From: Bradyrhizobium sp. B097
Lineage (GTDB): Bacteria > Pseudomonadota > Alphaproteobacteria > Rhizobiales > Xanthobacteraceae
Length of the DNA: 64,000 nucleotides
Direction: 5' to 3'
Assembly: GCF_038957035.1 (NCBI RefSeq)
Contig: NZ_CP152412.1
Coordinates: forward strand, 6,692,501 to 6,756,500
Made by a program: the position numbers and the translations under genes. Position 1 is the first letter of the stretch. Each line of letters begins with the position of its first letter. Of the stretch, positions 46,365-54,985 are shown piece after piece. The notes beneath the pieces were generated by a model, which ran no database searches, had not been told where the DNA came from, and worked only from the letters and a program-made list of their open reading frames with translations.

Positions 46365-47536
46365 GGGTTCGCCTTCCGCCAGTCGCGTTTGATCTTCTTC
46401 GCGAGCGACCATTTGTGCACCTCGGTGGGACCGTCATAGATGCGAAATGCACGAACCTCGCGAAACACCTGTTCGACGATGGTTTCGTTGGTGACACCCG
46501 TCCCGCCCATGACCTGGACGCAACGATCCGCGACCCGCATGAGCGCCTCGCTCACCGCGACTTTGGCCATGGAGCTCTCGTTTGTTCCAAGCGAACCAGT
46601 GTCGAGGACGCTGGCACACCAGGCGATCATCAACTCAGCCTGTTTGAGGTCGATCAGGTTGTCGGCAAGCATGAAGCCAACTCCCTCGTGATCGATGAGC
46701 GTCTTGCCGAACGCCTGCCTGCGATTGGCGTACCTGGTCGCGATCTCGTTGGCCCGAATGCAGGCGCCCAGCCAACGCATGCAGTGCGACAGCCTGGCCG
46801 GCGCAAGCCGGATCTGTGCGTACTTGAACCCCTCACCCGGGTGTCCGAGCATTTGATCGGCCGGGATGCGCAGATTACGGATGGTCACGACGGCGTGGCC
46901 GCCCGGCATGGAACTGTCGATCGTGTTGGGCACGTGATCGATGGTGATTGCAGGATCGGGCAAATCGACGAGGAACATGCAGGCGCCCTCCTCGGCCTTT
47001 GCCATAACGATGCCGACCTGGGCTCCGCGAGCACCTGTGATGAACGCCTTGCGTCCATTCACAACCCACTGGTTTCCGTCCAGACGACAGGTCGTGGTCA
47101 TCATCGATGGGTCGGATCCTGCTCCGCCCTCTTCGGCCGGTTCAGTCATAAAGAAGGCGGACCGAGCGCACCCCTCGACGAGTGGCTTTAGAAAGCGCTC
47201 CTTGATCTCTGGTGAGCCGATTTTGCCCAGAAGGTACATATTGCCTTCATCGGGAGCCGCCGTGTTGCACGCGAGCGGCCCGAGCGGCGATAGCCCCGTC
47301 TTGGCTAGAACGATTGCGGTTTCGCTCTGCGTGAGGTGCGAACCATCGGGCAGGATGTGCGGCGTCAATACGCCCGCAGCCCGCGCCAATTCACGCAGCT
47401 CTGCGACCAACTCGTCCTTGGGGCAATCATGATGATCTCGCCGGGGATCGCGTTCGAACGGAACCACGACGTCCCGAACGAAGCGCTCGACGCGATCCGC
47501 GATCTCTTGAGTACGCTCCGCGCCGAACCCGCTCAT
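46361..47536 (-). CDS. ACAD11-like acyl-CoA dehydrogenase
   Basis: A 391-aa acyl-CoA dehydrogenase-fold protein of the subgroup that pairs with APH kinases. Typical segments: SAFFMTEPAEEGGAGSDPSM, LAPARLSHCMRWLGACIRAN, RRQAFGKTLIDHEGVGFMLA and FRIYDGPTEVHKWSLAKKIK. The usual catalytic Glu (YEGT) is Asp here (YDGP), which I associate with the ACAD11 group. Such enzymes remove phosphate from a 4-phosphoacyl-CoA to give an enoyl-CoA. Coupled overlaps with the kinase (GTGA) and the SDR (ATGA) support a tight functional unit. Confidence 0.83.
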   Translation of the reverse strand: MSGFGAERTQEIADRVERFVRDVVVPFERDPRRDHHDCPKDELVAELRELARAAGVLTPHILPDGSHLTQSETAIVLAKTGLSPLGPLACNTAAPDEGNMYLLGKIGSPEIKERFLKPLVEGCARSAFFMTEPAEEGGAGSDPSMMTTTCRLDGNQWVVNGRKAFITGARGAQVGIVMAKAEEGACMFLVDLPDPAITIDHVPNTIDSSMPGGHAVVTIRNLRIPADQMLGHPGEGFKYAQIRLAPARLSHCMRWLGACIRANEIATRYANRRQAFGKTLIDHEGVGFMLADNLIDLKQAELMIAWCASVLDTGSLGTNESSMAKVAVSEALMRVADRCVQVMGGTGVTNETIVEQVFREVRAFRIYDGPTEVHKWSLAKKIKRDWRKANP

Positions 47537-48294
47537 TTCGGTGCCATCCGGATTGCGCCGTCGAGGCGGATTGTTTCGCCGTTGAGCATCGGATTGGCGA
47601 CGATGGACTCGACCATCTGGGCGAATTCGGACGGGTGACCGAGGCGGCTCGGAAATGGAACCTGCTTGCCGAGCGACTTCTGTGCCTCTTCCGGAAGCGA
47701 CATCAGCAGCGGTGTAAGGAAGATGCCCGGCGCGATCGTCATCACCCGGATGCCATAACGCGCGAACTCACGAGCAAGGGGCAGTGTCATGCCGACGATT
47801 CCACCCTTTGATGCTGAATAGGCGGCTTGGCCGATCTGGCCATCGTATGCAGCTACGCTGGCCGTATTGACGACAACGCCCCGCTCCTCACCGACGGTAT
47901 CGGCCGCATGAAGGCGGGCGGCAAATTTCGAGAGCACGTTAAAGCTGCCGATCAGATTGACGTTGATGGTCCTGGCGAAGTCGCGCAGCGGCAGCGCCTT
48001 GCCGTCTCGACCAATCGCTTTACCGGGCGGTCCGAGGCCGGCGCAGTTGACCAGGATGCGCGCCTTGCCGTGCATGCGCTCAGCTGCCTCGAGCGCCTGT
48101 TCGACGCCGTCTTCGTCAGTCACGTCGGCTTTGATGAAGTGCCCGCCGATGGTCTTGGCGTGAGCCTCGCCCAACTCGGTGTTGAGGTCCAGGATGGCAA
48201 CCTTGGCGCCCGCGGCGGCCAGTAGCTCAGCCGTGGCGCCCCCAAGACCAGACGCGCCGCCGGTCACAATGGCGGCTGTTCCTTTGATTTGCAT
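47533..48294 (-). CDS. Short-chain dehydrogenase, 3-hydroxyacyl-CoA dehydrogenase type 2 (HSD10-like)
   Basis: A 253-aa SDR: MQIKGTAAIVTGGASGLGG for NAD, LVNCAGLGPPGKAIGRDGKA, catalytic Ser in VNTASVAAYDG and Tyr/Lys in AAYSASKGGIVGMTLPLARE, then IAPGIFLTPLLMSLPEEAQ. The order and the GPPGK insertion match type 2 3-hydroxyacyl-CoA dehydrogenases, which oxidise 3-hydroxyacyl-CoA to 3-oxoacyl-CoA. It stands between a thiolase and a dehydrogenase gene, so it supplies the third beta-oxidation step. Confidence 0.9.
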   Translation of the reverse strand: MQIKGTAAIVTGGASGLGGATAELLAAAGAKVAILDLNTELGEAHAKTIGGHFIKADVTDEDGVEQALEAAERMHGKARILVNCAGLGPPGKAIGRDGKALPLRDFARTINVNLIGSFNVLSKFAARLHAADTVGEERGVVVNTASVAAYDGQIGQAAYSASKGGIVGMTLPLAREFARYGIRVMTIAPGIFLTPLLMSLPEEAQKSLGKQVPFPSRLGHPSEFAQMVESIVANPMLNGETIRLDGAIRMAPK

Positions 48295-48319
48295 GATTGT
48301 CCTTTGCCCTTTCCGGTGT

Positions 48320-49501
48320 TCAGATTTCGATCGCCATTGCCGTCGCTTCGCCGCCCCCAATGCAGAGGCTGGCCAGACCGCGCCTGAGACCCCGCGCCTT
48401 AAGCGCAGCTATCAACGTGACAATGATCCGGGCGCCACTTGCGCCGATGGGATGACCGAGGGCGGTCGCACCGCCGTTGACGTTGAGTTTCTCGGCCGGA
48501 ATGTCGAGCTCGCGTGCAGCGATCATCGCCACAACGGCAAATGCCTCGTTGATCTCGTAGAGATCGACCTGCGAGGCGGACCACCCCGCTTTGGCGAGGG
48601 CCTTCTGAATCGCAGGTGCGGGAGCGGTCGTGAAGAGAGCCGGCGCATGAGCGTGCGCAGCGTGTGCGCGGATTGTGGCGGCGATTGGAAGCCCGAGCTT
48701 CTCGGCGATGCTTCGACGGGTCATCACGAGAGCAGCGGCCCCATCAGAGATGGACGACGCGTTGGCAGGGGTGATGGTGCCGTCAGCCGCGAACGCCGGC
48801 TTCAGCAGAGATATCTTCTCGGGCTTAGCCTTTCCTGGCTGCTCGTCCGTGTCGACGACCGGACCATTCTTGGCGGCCGCCGGCATAGCGACGATCTCGT
48901 CGGCAAATGCGCCGCTGGAGATCGCAGTCCGAGCTCGATCCAAGGACCGGAGCGCATATGCGTCTTGCGCGTCGCGACCGAACTGATATTCGCGCGCAGC
49001 GTCTTCCGCGAAGGCACCCATGGCCTTGCCTGGAATGTATGCATCCTCCAATCCATCCATCATCATCGTGTCCACGATGCGGTCGTGCCCGATGCGCGCG
49101 CCACCGCGATGCTTGGGCAGGGCATACGGAGCATTCGTCATGCTCTCCATGCCACCTGCAACGACGACGTCGGCTGAGCCCACGGCGAGCGCATCATGGG
49201 CCAGGATCGCGGCTTGCATGCCCGAACCGCACATCTTGTTGACAGTGGTCGCCTGCGCGCTCAATGGCAGTCCCGCTCCCAACGCGACTTGTCGTGCGGG
49301 AGCTTGACCGAGCGCGGCCGGTAGCACGCATCCCATCATGACCTGATTGACCCGCTCCGCCTCGATGCCAGCACGTTCAACCGCCGCTTTCGTTGCCGCC
49401 GCACCGAGTTCGGTGGCCTTGAAGCGAGCGAGCGCGCCCTGAAAGGACCCGATAGGCGTACGCGCGTAGCTCGCGATTACAACTGGATCGGACATGGACA
49501 T
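48320..49501 (-). CDS. Thiolase (acetyl-CoA C-acetyltransferase)
   Basis: A 393-aa thiolase with all catalytic parts: Cys in TVNKMCGSGMQAAILAHDAL, NEAFAVVAM, His in GHPIGASGARI and Cys in SLCIGGGEATAM. GHPIGASG and KMCGSGM are nearest to acetoacetyl-CoA-type thiolases, so the two thiolases in this operon may handle long and short substrates. The start may be 49501 or, two codons in, 49495. Confidence 0.9.
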   Translation of the reverse strand: MSMSDPVVIASYARTPIGSFQGALARFKATELGAAATKAAVERAGIEAERVNQVMMGCVLPAALGQAPARQVALGAGLPLSAQATTVNKMCGSGMQAAILAHDALAVGSADVVVAGGMESMTNAPYALPKHRGGARIGHDRIVDTMMMDGLEDAYIPGKAMGAFAEDAAREYQFGRDAQDAYALRSLDRARTAISSGAFADEIVAMPAAAKNGPVVDTDEQPGKAKPEKISLLKPAFAADGTITPANASSISDGAAALVMTRRSIAEKLGLPIAATIRAHAAHAHAPALFTTAPAPAIQKALAKAGWSASQVDLYEINEAFAVVAMIAARELDIPAEKLNVNGGATALGHPIGASGARIIVTLIAALKARGLRRGLASLCIGGGEATAMAIEI

Positions 49502-49525
49502 GGAGACCTTCCGTTGGTTTCGAGG

Positions 49526-50677
49526 CTAGTCGCGAGCGGTCGCCTCTCGGGCGAGTTCGCGCGCAATGACCATTCGCTGGATGTCCGAGGTGCCTTCGTA
49601 GATCTGGCAGACGCGCACATCTCGATAGATCTTGGCGACGGAGAAATCCTCCAGATAGCCGTAGCCACCGAAGGTCTGCAGCGCACCGGAGACCACCGCC
49701 TCGGCCGTCTCGGATGCAACAAGCTTGGCCATTGACGCTTCTTTGAGACACGGCAGAGCCGCGTCCTTCATTGCGGCCGCATGCAACACCAGTTGATGAG
49801 CCGCTTCTAGTCGAGCGGCGAGGTCGGCGAGGCGGAACCCGACGGCTTGATGCGAAATGATCGGCGCGCCGAAGCTCTTTCGCTCGCCCGCATATTTGGT
49901 AGCCGCCTCGAGAGCCGCACGAGCCATCCCAACACATTGGGCAGCGATGCCGATGCGGCCGGCCTCGAGATTGGAGAGCGCGATTGAATAACCGGCGCCC
50001 TCCTGACCAAGTCGCATCTCTCCTTCGACGTAAACATCGTCGAACCGCAGCGCGCAAGTGTCTGACGCAGCTTGTCCTAACTTGCTCTCAACCCTCTCGA
50101 CGCTGTAACCGGGACTATCGGTGCGGACGAGAAAGGCTGTAATACCCCGCTTGCCTGCAGAAGGGTCTGTGACGGCGAATACGATGGCGAGTCCAGCTGT
50201 TCGACCGGACGAGATGAACTGCTTCGCACCGTTAAGCTTGTAACCAGACCCCGCACGGGTCGCGCGCGTCCTCAACGCAGATGCGTCAGAACCTGCCTCC
50301 GCCTCCGTGAGAGCGAACGCACCGATCATTCGACCGGAAATGAGTGAAGGCAGAAAGCTTGCTCGCTGTGCCGGCGTGCCATCCTTGAGGAGGCCGGATA
50401 CGATCAGGCTGTTCTGGATGCTGAGGATAGTCGATAGCGCGCCGTCCGCTGCCGCGATTTCGATGAGCGAGGCTGCATAGGAGACGTAGTCCGCGCCCGC
50501 TCCGCCCTGTTCTTCGGGTGCGATCATTCCCATGAGACCAAGGCCCGCAAGTTCCTCAAAGAGCTGCGCTGGATATCCCTTGGCCTGTTCGAAATCGCGC
50601 GCGTGGGGAGCAATTCGCTGTTGGGCGAATTTTCGCACCTCATCGCGTATTGCCGCCTGAGTTTCACTGAGGATCAC
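49526..50677 (-). CDS. Acyl-CoA dehydrogenase, short/medium-chain type
   Basis: A 383-aa canonical acyl-CoA dehydrogenase: AFALTEAEAGSDASALRTRA, KQFISSGRTAG, ERKSFGAPIISHQAVGFRLA and the catalytic Glu in RVCQIYEGTSDIQRMVIARE. I use the GTG at 50677, preceded by a GGGGGGTG ribosome site and giving MILSETQAAIRDEVRKF; an upstream ATG exists but adds unrelated residues. It is the first gene of operon 2; a shared 23-bp word lies 173 bp upstream. Confidence 0.9.
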   Translation of the reverse strand: MILSETQAAIRDEVRKFAQQRIAPHARDFEQAKGYPAQLFEELAGLGLMGMIAPEEQGGAGADYVSYAASLIEIAAADGALSTILSIQNSLIVSGLLKDGTPAQRASFLPSLISGRMIGAFALTEAEAGSDASALRTRATRAGSGYKLNGAKQFISSGRTAGLAIVFAVTDPSAGKRGITAFLVRTDSPGYSVERVESKLGQAASDTCALRFDDVYVEGEMRLGQEGAGYSIALSNLEAGRIGIAAQCVGMARAALEAATKYAGERKSFGAPIISHQAVGFRLADLAARLEAAHQLVLHAAAMKDAALPCLKEASMAKLVASETAEAVVSGALQTFGGYGYLEDFSVAKIYRDVRVCQIYEGTSDIQRMVIARELAREATARD

Positions 50678-51343
50678 GACGCACCCCCCGCCGAGCTTTC
50701 GCCGCAGGTCACGCCAGAGCAACCGAACGCGAGCGCGAAAACGAACCACGGACAGAGTGATGAAGCCGTTGTTTTCATTTAACTCTTGCCGATTCTCTCG
50801 GCCCCTCCCCGGGTGAAACGTTCCGCGCTTCTGTGGTGGCGCTAAAAAATGATATTGACGTCATATTACTGAACAGGTGGTCTCGTCAAGCCGGGGCGCG
50901 TATCGCTTGTGACCGAAGTCGAGAGGCTGGCGCTTGGACGCACGACCACCGCGTCTTATCCCGGAGCCGGAATTCGAGGCCGAAAGGCTTCACTGCCCCT
51001 GAGGCGCTACATGGACGTCGATGGCCGCCAAGTCGGTCGATACAGGGCCGGTGACGCCGAAGGCGTGAAAACCATCGACACGGACAACATGCGAATCCAA
51101 GCGAACCCAAACGAAGATAGCTCGGAACACTGTTCGATCTGAGCCCATCCGCCATCGACGCACAGCTCGTTCGCTGTCACGCAGGCTGAACATCAGCGGC
51201 GAAGAACAGAGCAGCTCTTGGCCATCGCACCGATGGTGCCGCTGCGGTGGGCTGGAATGAGGGCGCCCGTCTATTCGATCACCTCCTCGCTCATTCCCGT
51301 TCTACGCGCGAAAATCCGTGTCGATCAGCCGACGCCATAGCGT
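50678..51343. other. Intergenic region holding the operon 2 promoter
   Basis: No convincing gene. Short frames on both strands have no family resemblance. The stretch holds the operator-like word at 50850-50872 and is otherwise featureless down to the TetR gene stop at 51344. Confidence 0.5.
50850..50872 (+). promoter_or_regulatory. 23-bp operator-like word, copy 1
   Basis: It contains the palindrome TGACGTCA (50856-50863) inside ATTGACGTCATATTACTGA. The same word, in reverse orientation and with two C/T differences in 23 bases, lies at 54760-54782 between a TetR gene and an acyl-CoA ligase gene. Its AT-richness against the GC-rich background argues for a conserved regulator site. Confidence 0.7.
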
Positions 51344-51991
51344 TCACCGCATCGCTTTGGTAGGCCTCTTTCTGGGCCGCGATTTGGCACCGTAGCGTAT
51401 GCCGTCCATGAGCAAGCCCACCATCCGTTGCGGATCAGTGGGTTCGCCGCAATGAGGCGGCACGCACAGCATCGCAACCGCGTGGATCAGCTCATGGGGC
51501 TTGATTCCGCCTCGTATCGCACCGGCCGCTTCCGCTTTATCCAGCAACCTCTGAAGCGCAGGCCCTAGCCGCTGCTGGAAATAGGCGGGCAGTCCTTCCA
51601 AAGCCGGATCGCCCGAGTTCAAGGCTGCTGCCAATCCACGATGAGCAGCTATGAAGTCGACGTAGCTCTCCACCCATCGAGAAAGCGCCTCGCCCGGCGG
51701 GTCTTTCGCCGCAAGGGCCAGCACCGCATCGACGCTTTCATCGACCTCCTTGCGATAGACCGCCACGATGAGGTCAGACCGGGTCGGAAAGTGGCGATAG
51801 AGAGTGCCGACGCCGACTCCCGCCCTTTCCGCGATCTCGCGCATCGGGACATCCACGCCTGAAGTGGCGAAGTCCTTAGCGGCCGTCTGCAGAAGAACCT
51901 CTATGTTGCGCTGCGCGTCGGCCCGCACGCGCCGCCGCCTGCCCGAGCGGGCCGTGGCTGCGCCCTCCGGTCTCTCGCTGTGGTCCGTCAA
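51344..51991 (-). CDS. TetR-family regulator
   Basis: A 215-aa TetR regulator: a basic N-terminus (ARSGRRRRVRADAQRN), helix-turn-helix VPMREIAERAGVGVGTLYRHF near residues 50-70, a ligand domain and a basic end (KSRPRKRPTKAMR). It is divergent from the SDR gene at 52101 with 109 bp between, where repeated TTCCACATAT words lie. It most likely represses itself and that SDR. Confidence 0.88.
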   Translation of the reverse strand: MTDHSERPEGAATARSGRRRRVRADAQRNIEVLLQTAAKDFATSGVDVPMREIAERAGVGVGTLYRHFPTRSDLIVAVYRKEVDESVDAVLALAAKDPPGEALSRWVESYVDFIAAHRGLAAALNSGDPALEGLPAYFQQRLGPALQRLLDKAEAAGAIRGGIKPHELIHAVAMLCVPPHCGEPTDPQRMVGLLMDGIRYGAKSRPRKRPTKAMR

Positions 51992-52009
51992 CGCTGCCCC
52001 TTGATAACC

Positions 52010-52055
52010 GGAATGCTATTCCACATATTGCTAAGTGGACACGCGTTCCACATAT
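52010..52055. promoter_or_regulatory. Candidate operators between TetR and SDR genes
   Basis: The divergent region holds GGAAT-gct-ATTCC (52010-52022, perfect arms) and a direct repeat TTCCACATAT at 52019-52028 and 52046-52055, 27 bp apart. The first repeat continues to GTGGA, forming a loose dyad TCCAC...GTGGA. These are the natural candidates for binding by the adjacent TetR protein. Confidence 0.55.
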
Positions 52056-52100
52056 AGTGCGAACGCGCGCCTTTGCCCACCCTCAAGCGGAGTTCAAAGC

Positions 52101-52853
52101 ATGCAAAATAACAAGCGCGTCGCCCTGGTAACCGGAGCGAACAAAGGTATCGGCCTGCAGATCGCCAAGGATCTCGCAAAGGAGGGCTTTGCCGTTCTCA
52201 TAGGCTCTCGCAGGCTTGAGGCGTGCGATGCCGTCATCAGCAGCGTGGCGGCCGACGCCCAGGCGGTCCAACTCGACGTCACCGACGCTGCCTCTATCGC
52301 CGCCGCGGCGAAGCACATCCGCAAGACCTACGGCCGGCTCGACGTTCTCGTGAACAACGCCGGCGTCTCGCACGCCGGTCCCCAAAGCCGGACACCCGAG
52401 CAAATCATGGGCGAGACCTATCTGTCGGTTGTGACCATGGATGAATTGCGCGCGGTGTATGAGACCAACCTGTTTGGCGTTGTCGCCGTAACGCAGGCGA
52501 TGCTGCCCCTGCTGCGCGAGGCGGCTGCGGCAAGAATTGTCAACGTATCGAGCATGACCGGGTCTCTGACGAAGAACGCCGACCCGTCACATCCGATGCG
52601 CCAATATGCCGGCAGCTATTCGTCGTCGAAGACGGCTCTCAACGCGGTCACGCAGGCATTCGCGATCGAGCTTGAAAAGACCAACATCAAGGTCAACGCC
52701 GTCTGCCCCGGATTTACGGCGACCGACAACAACAAGTTCATGGGCCCCGGCACGGTCGAGGAGGCCGCGCGTGAGCCCGTCCGTGTCGCCTTGCTCGGCC
52801 CAGACGGCCCATCGGGAAAATTCACCAATTTCGAAGGCATGATCCCGTGGTGA
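52101..52853 (+). CDS. Short-chain dehydrogenase (carbonyl reductase-like)
   Basis: A 250-aa SDR: RVALVTGANKGIGLQIAKDL at the N-terminus, LVNNAGVSHAGP, catalytic Ser in IVNVSSMTGSLTKNADPSHP and Tyr/Lys in SYSSSKTALNAVTQAFAIEL. TGANKGIG and the long Ser-Tyr spacing resemble carbonyl reductases of the CBR1 group, which use NADPH. The start at 52101 is family-like. It precedes the metallo-hydrolase gene by 46 bp, probably in one transcript controlled by the divergent TetR. Confidence 0.88.
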   Translation: MQNNKRVALVTGANKGIGLQIAKDLAKEGFAVLIGSRRLEACDAVISSVAADAQAVQLDVTDAASIAAAAKHIRKTYGRLDVLVNNAGVSHAGPQSRTPEQIMGETYLSVVTMDELRAVYETNLFGVVAVTQAMLPLLREAAAARIVNVSSMTGSLTKNADPSHPMRQYAGSYSSSKTALNAVTQAFAIELEKTNIKVNAVCPGFTATDNNKFMGPGTVEEAAREPVRVALLGPDGPSGKFTNFEGMIPW

Positions 52854-52899
52854 GCGACATCAAATTCGCAGTCAATCCCTACATTACCAGGAGTAGATA

Positions 52900-53784
52900 G
52901 TGAGCATTCAGTCTTGGCAGATCGGTGATGTAAAGGTCACCAAAATCCTCGAAAGCGAAGGACCAAGTCCTTACCCGATGATACCGGAGGCGACACCTGA
53001 GGCGGTGCTTCCCATGAAGTGGATGCCCCCGGGTCTTTTGACCGAAACCGGCGATCTTATCCTGAGTTTCCACGCTCTTCTGGTCGAAACCGGCAATCTG
53101 AAGATCGTCGTGGACACCTGCGTCGGCAATGACAAGCAGCGCGGCGAAATTCCCGGTATGCACATGCGCCATGGACACTTCCTGGAGACCTTCGAAAAGA
53201 TCGGCTGCCGGCGAGAAGAGGTCGATATTGTTCTATGTACCCATCTGCACGTCGATCATGTGGGCTGGAATACGATGCTCGTGGATGGGAAATGGCAGCC
53301 TACATTTCCGCGCGCACGCTACCTTTTCGGACGAACGGAATACGAGCATTGGATCAAGGAAGCGGACAGTACCGGTGAAAGCTTCGAGAAGCTGATCGTA
53401 AGGAACCTGGTTGCCGATTCCGTACGGCCCATCGTCGAGGCAGGTCTAGCCGACTTCATTGGAACGGACCACGTCATTTCGCCCGAAATACGGCTGCTTT
53501 CCACCCCCGGTCATTCGCCAGGTCACACAAGTGTAGAGATCAGCTCGGGCGGCCAACGCGGCTTCATCACCGGCGACATCATGCACCATCCTTGCCAACT
53601 CGCGCATCCCGAATGGCGCACGGTTGTCGACTACGACATCGAGCAGGGTGTCGCCACGCGCAAGCTGTTCTGTGAAGAGGTCGCCGACAGCGAAGCGCTG
53701 GTGATCGGCACGCACTGGGCAGGCCCGACAGCCGGTCAGGTTGTCCGCAACGGCACTACCTATCGGCTGCGGACCGCAGAATAA
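52900..53784 (+). CDS. Metallo-beta-lactamase-fold hydrolase (lactonase-like)
   Basis: A 294-aa MBL-fold hydrolase starting at a GTG after CAGGAG. The metal site is THLHVDHVGW (His115, His117, Asp119, His120), with further ligands in LLSTPGHSPGHTSVEI, GFITGDIMHHP and IGTHWAG. The N-terminal part with a hydrophobic ALLVETGNLKIVVDTCVGND is like quorum-quenching and other lactonases of this fold. No signal peptide. Near 4-hydroxyacyl-CoA type genes, opening of a gamma-lactone is an attractive but unproved role. Confidence 0.85.
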   Translation: MSIQSWQIGDVKVTKILESEGPSPYPMIPEATPEAVLPMKWMPPGLLTETGDLILSFHALLVETGNLKIVVDTCVGNDKQRGEIPGMHMRHGHFLETFEKIGCRREEVDIVLCTHLHVDHVGWNTMLVDGKWQPTFPRARYLFGRTEYEHWIKEADSTGESFEKLIVRNLVADSVRPIVEAGLADFIGTDHVISPEIRLLSTPGHSPGHTSVEISSGGQRGFITGDIMHHPCQLAHPEWRTVVDYDIEQGVATRKLFCEEVADSEALVIGTHWAGPTAGQVVRNGTTYRLRTAE

Positions 53785-53807
53785 GCTGTATCCAAGCAAT
53801 CCAATGG

Positions 53808-53839
53808 CTGCAGCTTGATAAAGTCGAGCTGCAGTTTTT
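53808..53839 (+). terminator. Intrinsic terminator after the metallo-hydrolase gene
   Basis: CTGCAGCT (53808-53815) and AGCTGCAG (53827-53834) form an 8-bp stem, followed directly by TTTTT. It ends the SDR/hydrolase transcript; the rest of the gap to 54042 shows nothing else. Confidence 0.75.
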
Positions 53840-54041
53840 GGTTAAATCCCGCAATTCAGCAGTAATTCGTTTGGCTGGATCAGAGTTTCTCCAATGCGCA
53901 CGTGATCGCCCAGACCAACACGACCAGCGCATTGTGGAATGGTGCCACCCATCTGGGAGCGGCAACTCACGATCTTGTCACGCTCTTATTTCGTCGCGGC
54001 TCGGAGCGATTGTGAGTTCTCGGTTCAGGTCGCCAAGTCTG

Positions 54042-54722
54042 TCAATTCGGCACCTCAGATCTTGCTTTGGCTACCCCAAACACGCCCCGATACCAGACCT
54101 TGGCGCAGTGTGTGCCTATGTGCTCGATCTCAGCATCGCTCGGATCTTTCGGCGCCAGATCAAATTTCATATAGGCAACCTGCTCCATCGTAGAACCAAG
54201 CACCTCAGCAGCCATCTCAGGATCAAGTTCGCGACTTAGTTCGCTCAATCCTTGGAGCCGTGTTAGCCAGGTGGTGGTTCGTCTCACGAAGCGGCTTCGT
54301 TCCGAGACGTAAAGAGACAGGAATGTGGCTTTCTCGCCGCGAGCTGCCGCTTCGCGCATGACGCGCAACAATTTGCGGTGTCTTGCATAGATCTTGAGAT
54401 AAGCGATCGTGTTTTCGATGAATTCCGCTTCGGTCGCCTTCAATGAGCGACCGATCCTGCGCTTGCTCGCGACGTAGATCTCGTCGACCAAGGGTCGTAA
54501 CACTGCCAGCAGAATCTCGTCCTTATTTCGAAAGTGCCGATAGAAGTTGCCGTAGGACGTACGAGCAGTCTTGACGATGTCCTCGACCCTGGTGGCCTCG
54601 TATCCCTTTCGCGCGAAGACGCGTGCCGAGGCATCCACGAGGCGCTGGCGCATCGCAGCCCCCTTCGCCGTGGCAGGCGCCAGCGGCTCCAGCGCAGAAT
54701 CATCGGTATCCAGCATTTGCAA
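54042..54722 (-). CDS. TetR-family regulator, candidate controller of operon 2 and the ligase
   Basis: A 226-aa TetR regulator: helix-turn-helix TRVEDIVKTARTSYGNFYRHF near residues 42-62 and a helical ligand domain to KARSEVPN. It is divergent from the acyl-CoA ligase gene. The shared 23-bp word lies 38 bp upstream of its own start and recurs before operon 2, so this protein is the most economical candidate for binding both sites. An acyl-CoA ligand, as in FadR-type TetR proteins, is inferred. Confidence 0.87.
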   Translation of the reverse strand: MQMLDTDDSALEPLAPATAKGAAMRQRLVDASARVFARKGYEATRVEDIVKTARTSYGNFYRHFRNKDEILLAVLRPLVDEIYVASKRRIGRSLKATEAEFIENTIAYLKIYARHRKLLRVMREAAARGEKATFLSLYVSERSRFVRRTTTWLTRLQGLSELSRELDPEMAAEVLGSTMEQVAYMKFDLAPKDPSDAEIEHIGTHCAKVWYRGVFGVAKARSEVPN

Positions 54723-54759
54723 CCCTTAGCATCGGGACCGCTTGACCACCAGCCAACAA

Positions 54760-54782
54760 TCAGTAATGTGACATCAATATCA
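54760..54782 (-). promoter_or_regulatory. 23-bp operator-like word, copy 2
   Basis: On the minus strand it contains ATTGATGTCACATTACTGA, against ATTGACGTCATATTACTGA before operon 2; over 23 bases 21 agree. It lies in the divergent region of the TetR and ligase genes. Confidence 0.7.
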
Positions 54783-54985
54783 GTTCTTGTTCAAGCCTGA
54801 ACTGTAAGCAATTCAAAGGGCGAAGAAGCAGTCGGGGGCGCAGCGTTTGCCTGCCCTTGGGCCGAGCCGGCGAAAGCCAGCCTTGCTGGCACCTCGACCT
54901 TGGCGGGCGCAAGAAAACCGATCCGGCCGAATTCCGCTCCAGATCGAAACTCCGCCACTTGATGGGCGGTATCCAGGGAGTGTTT

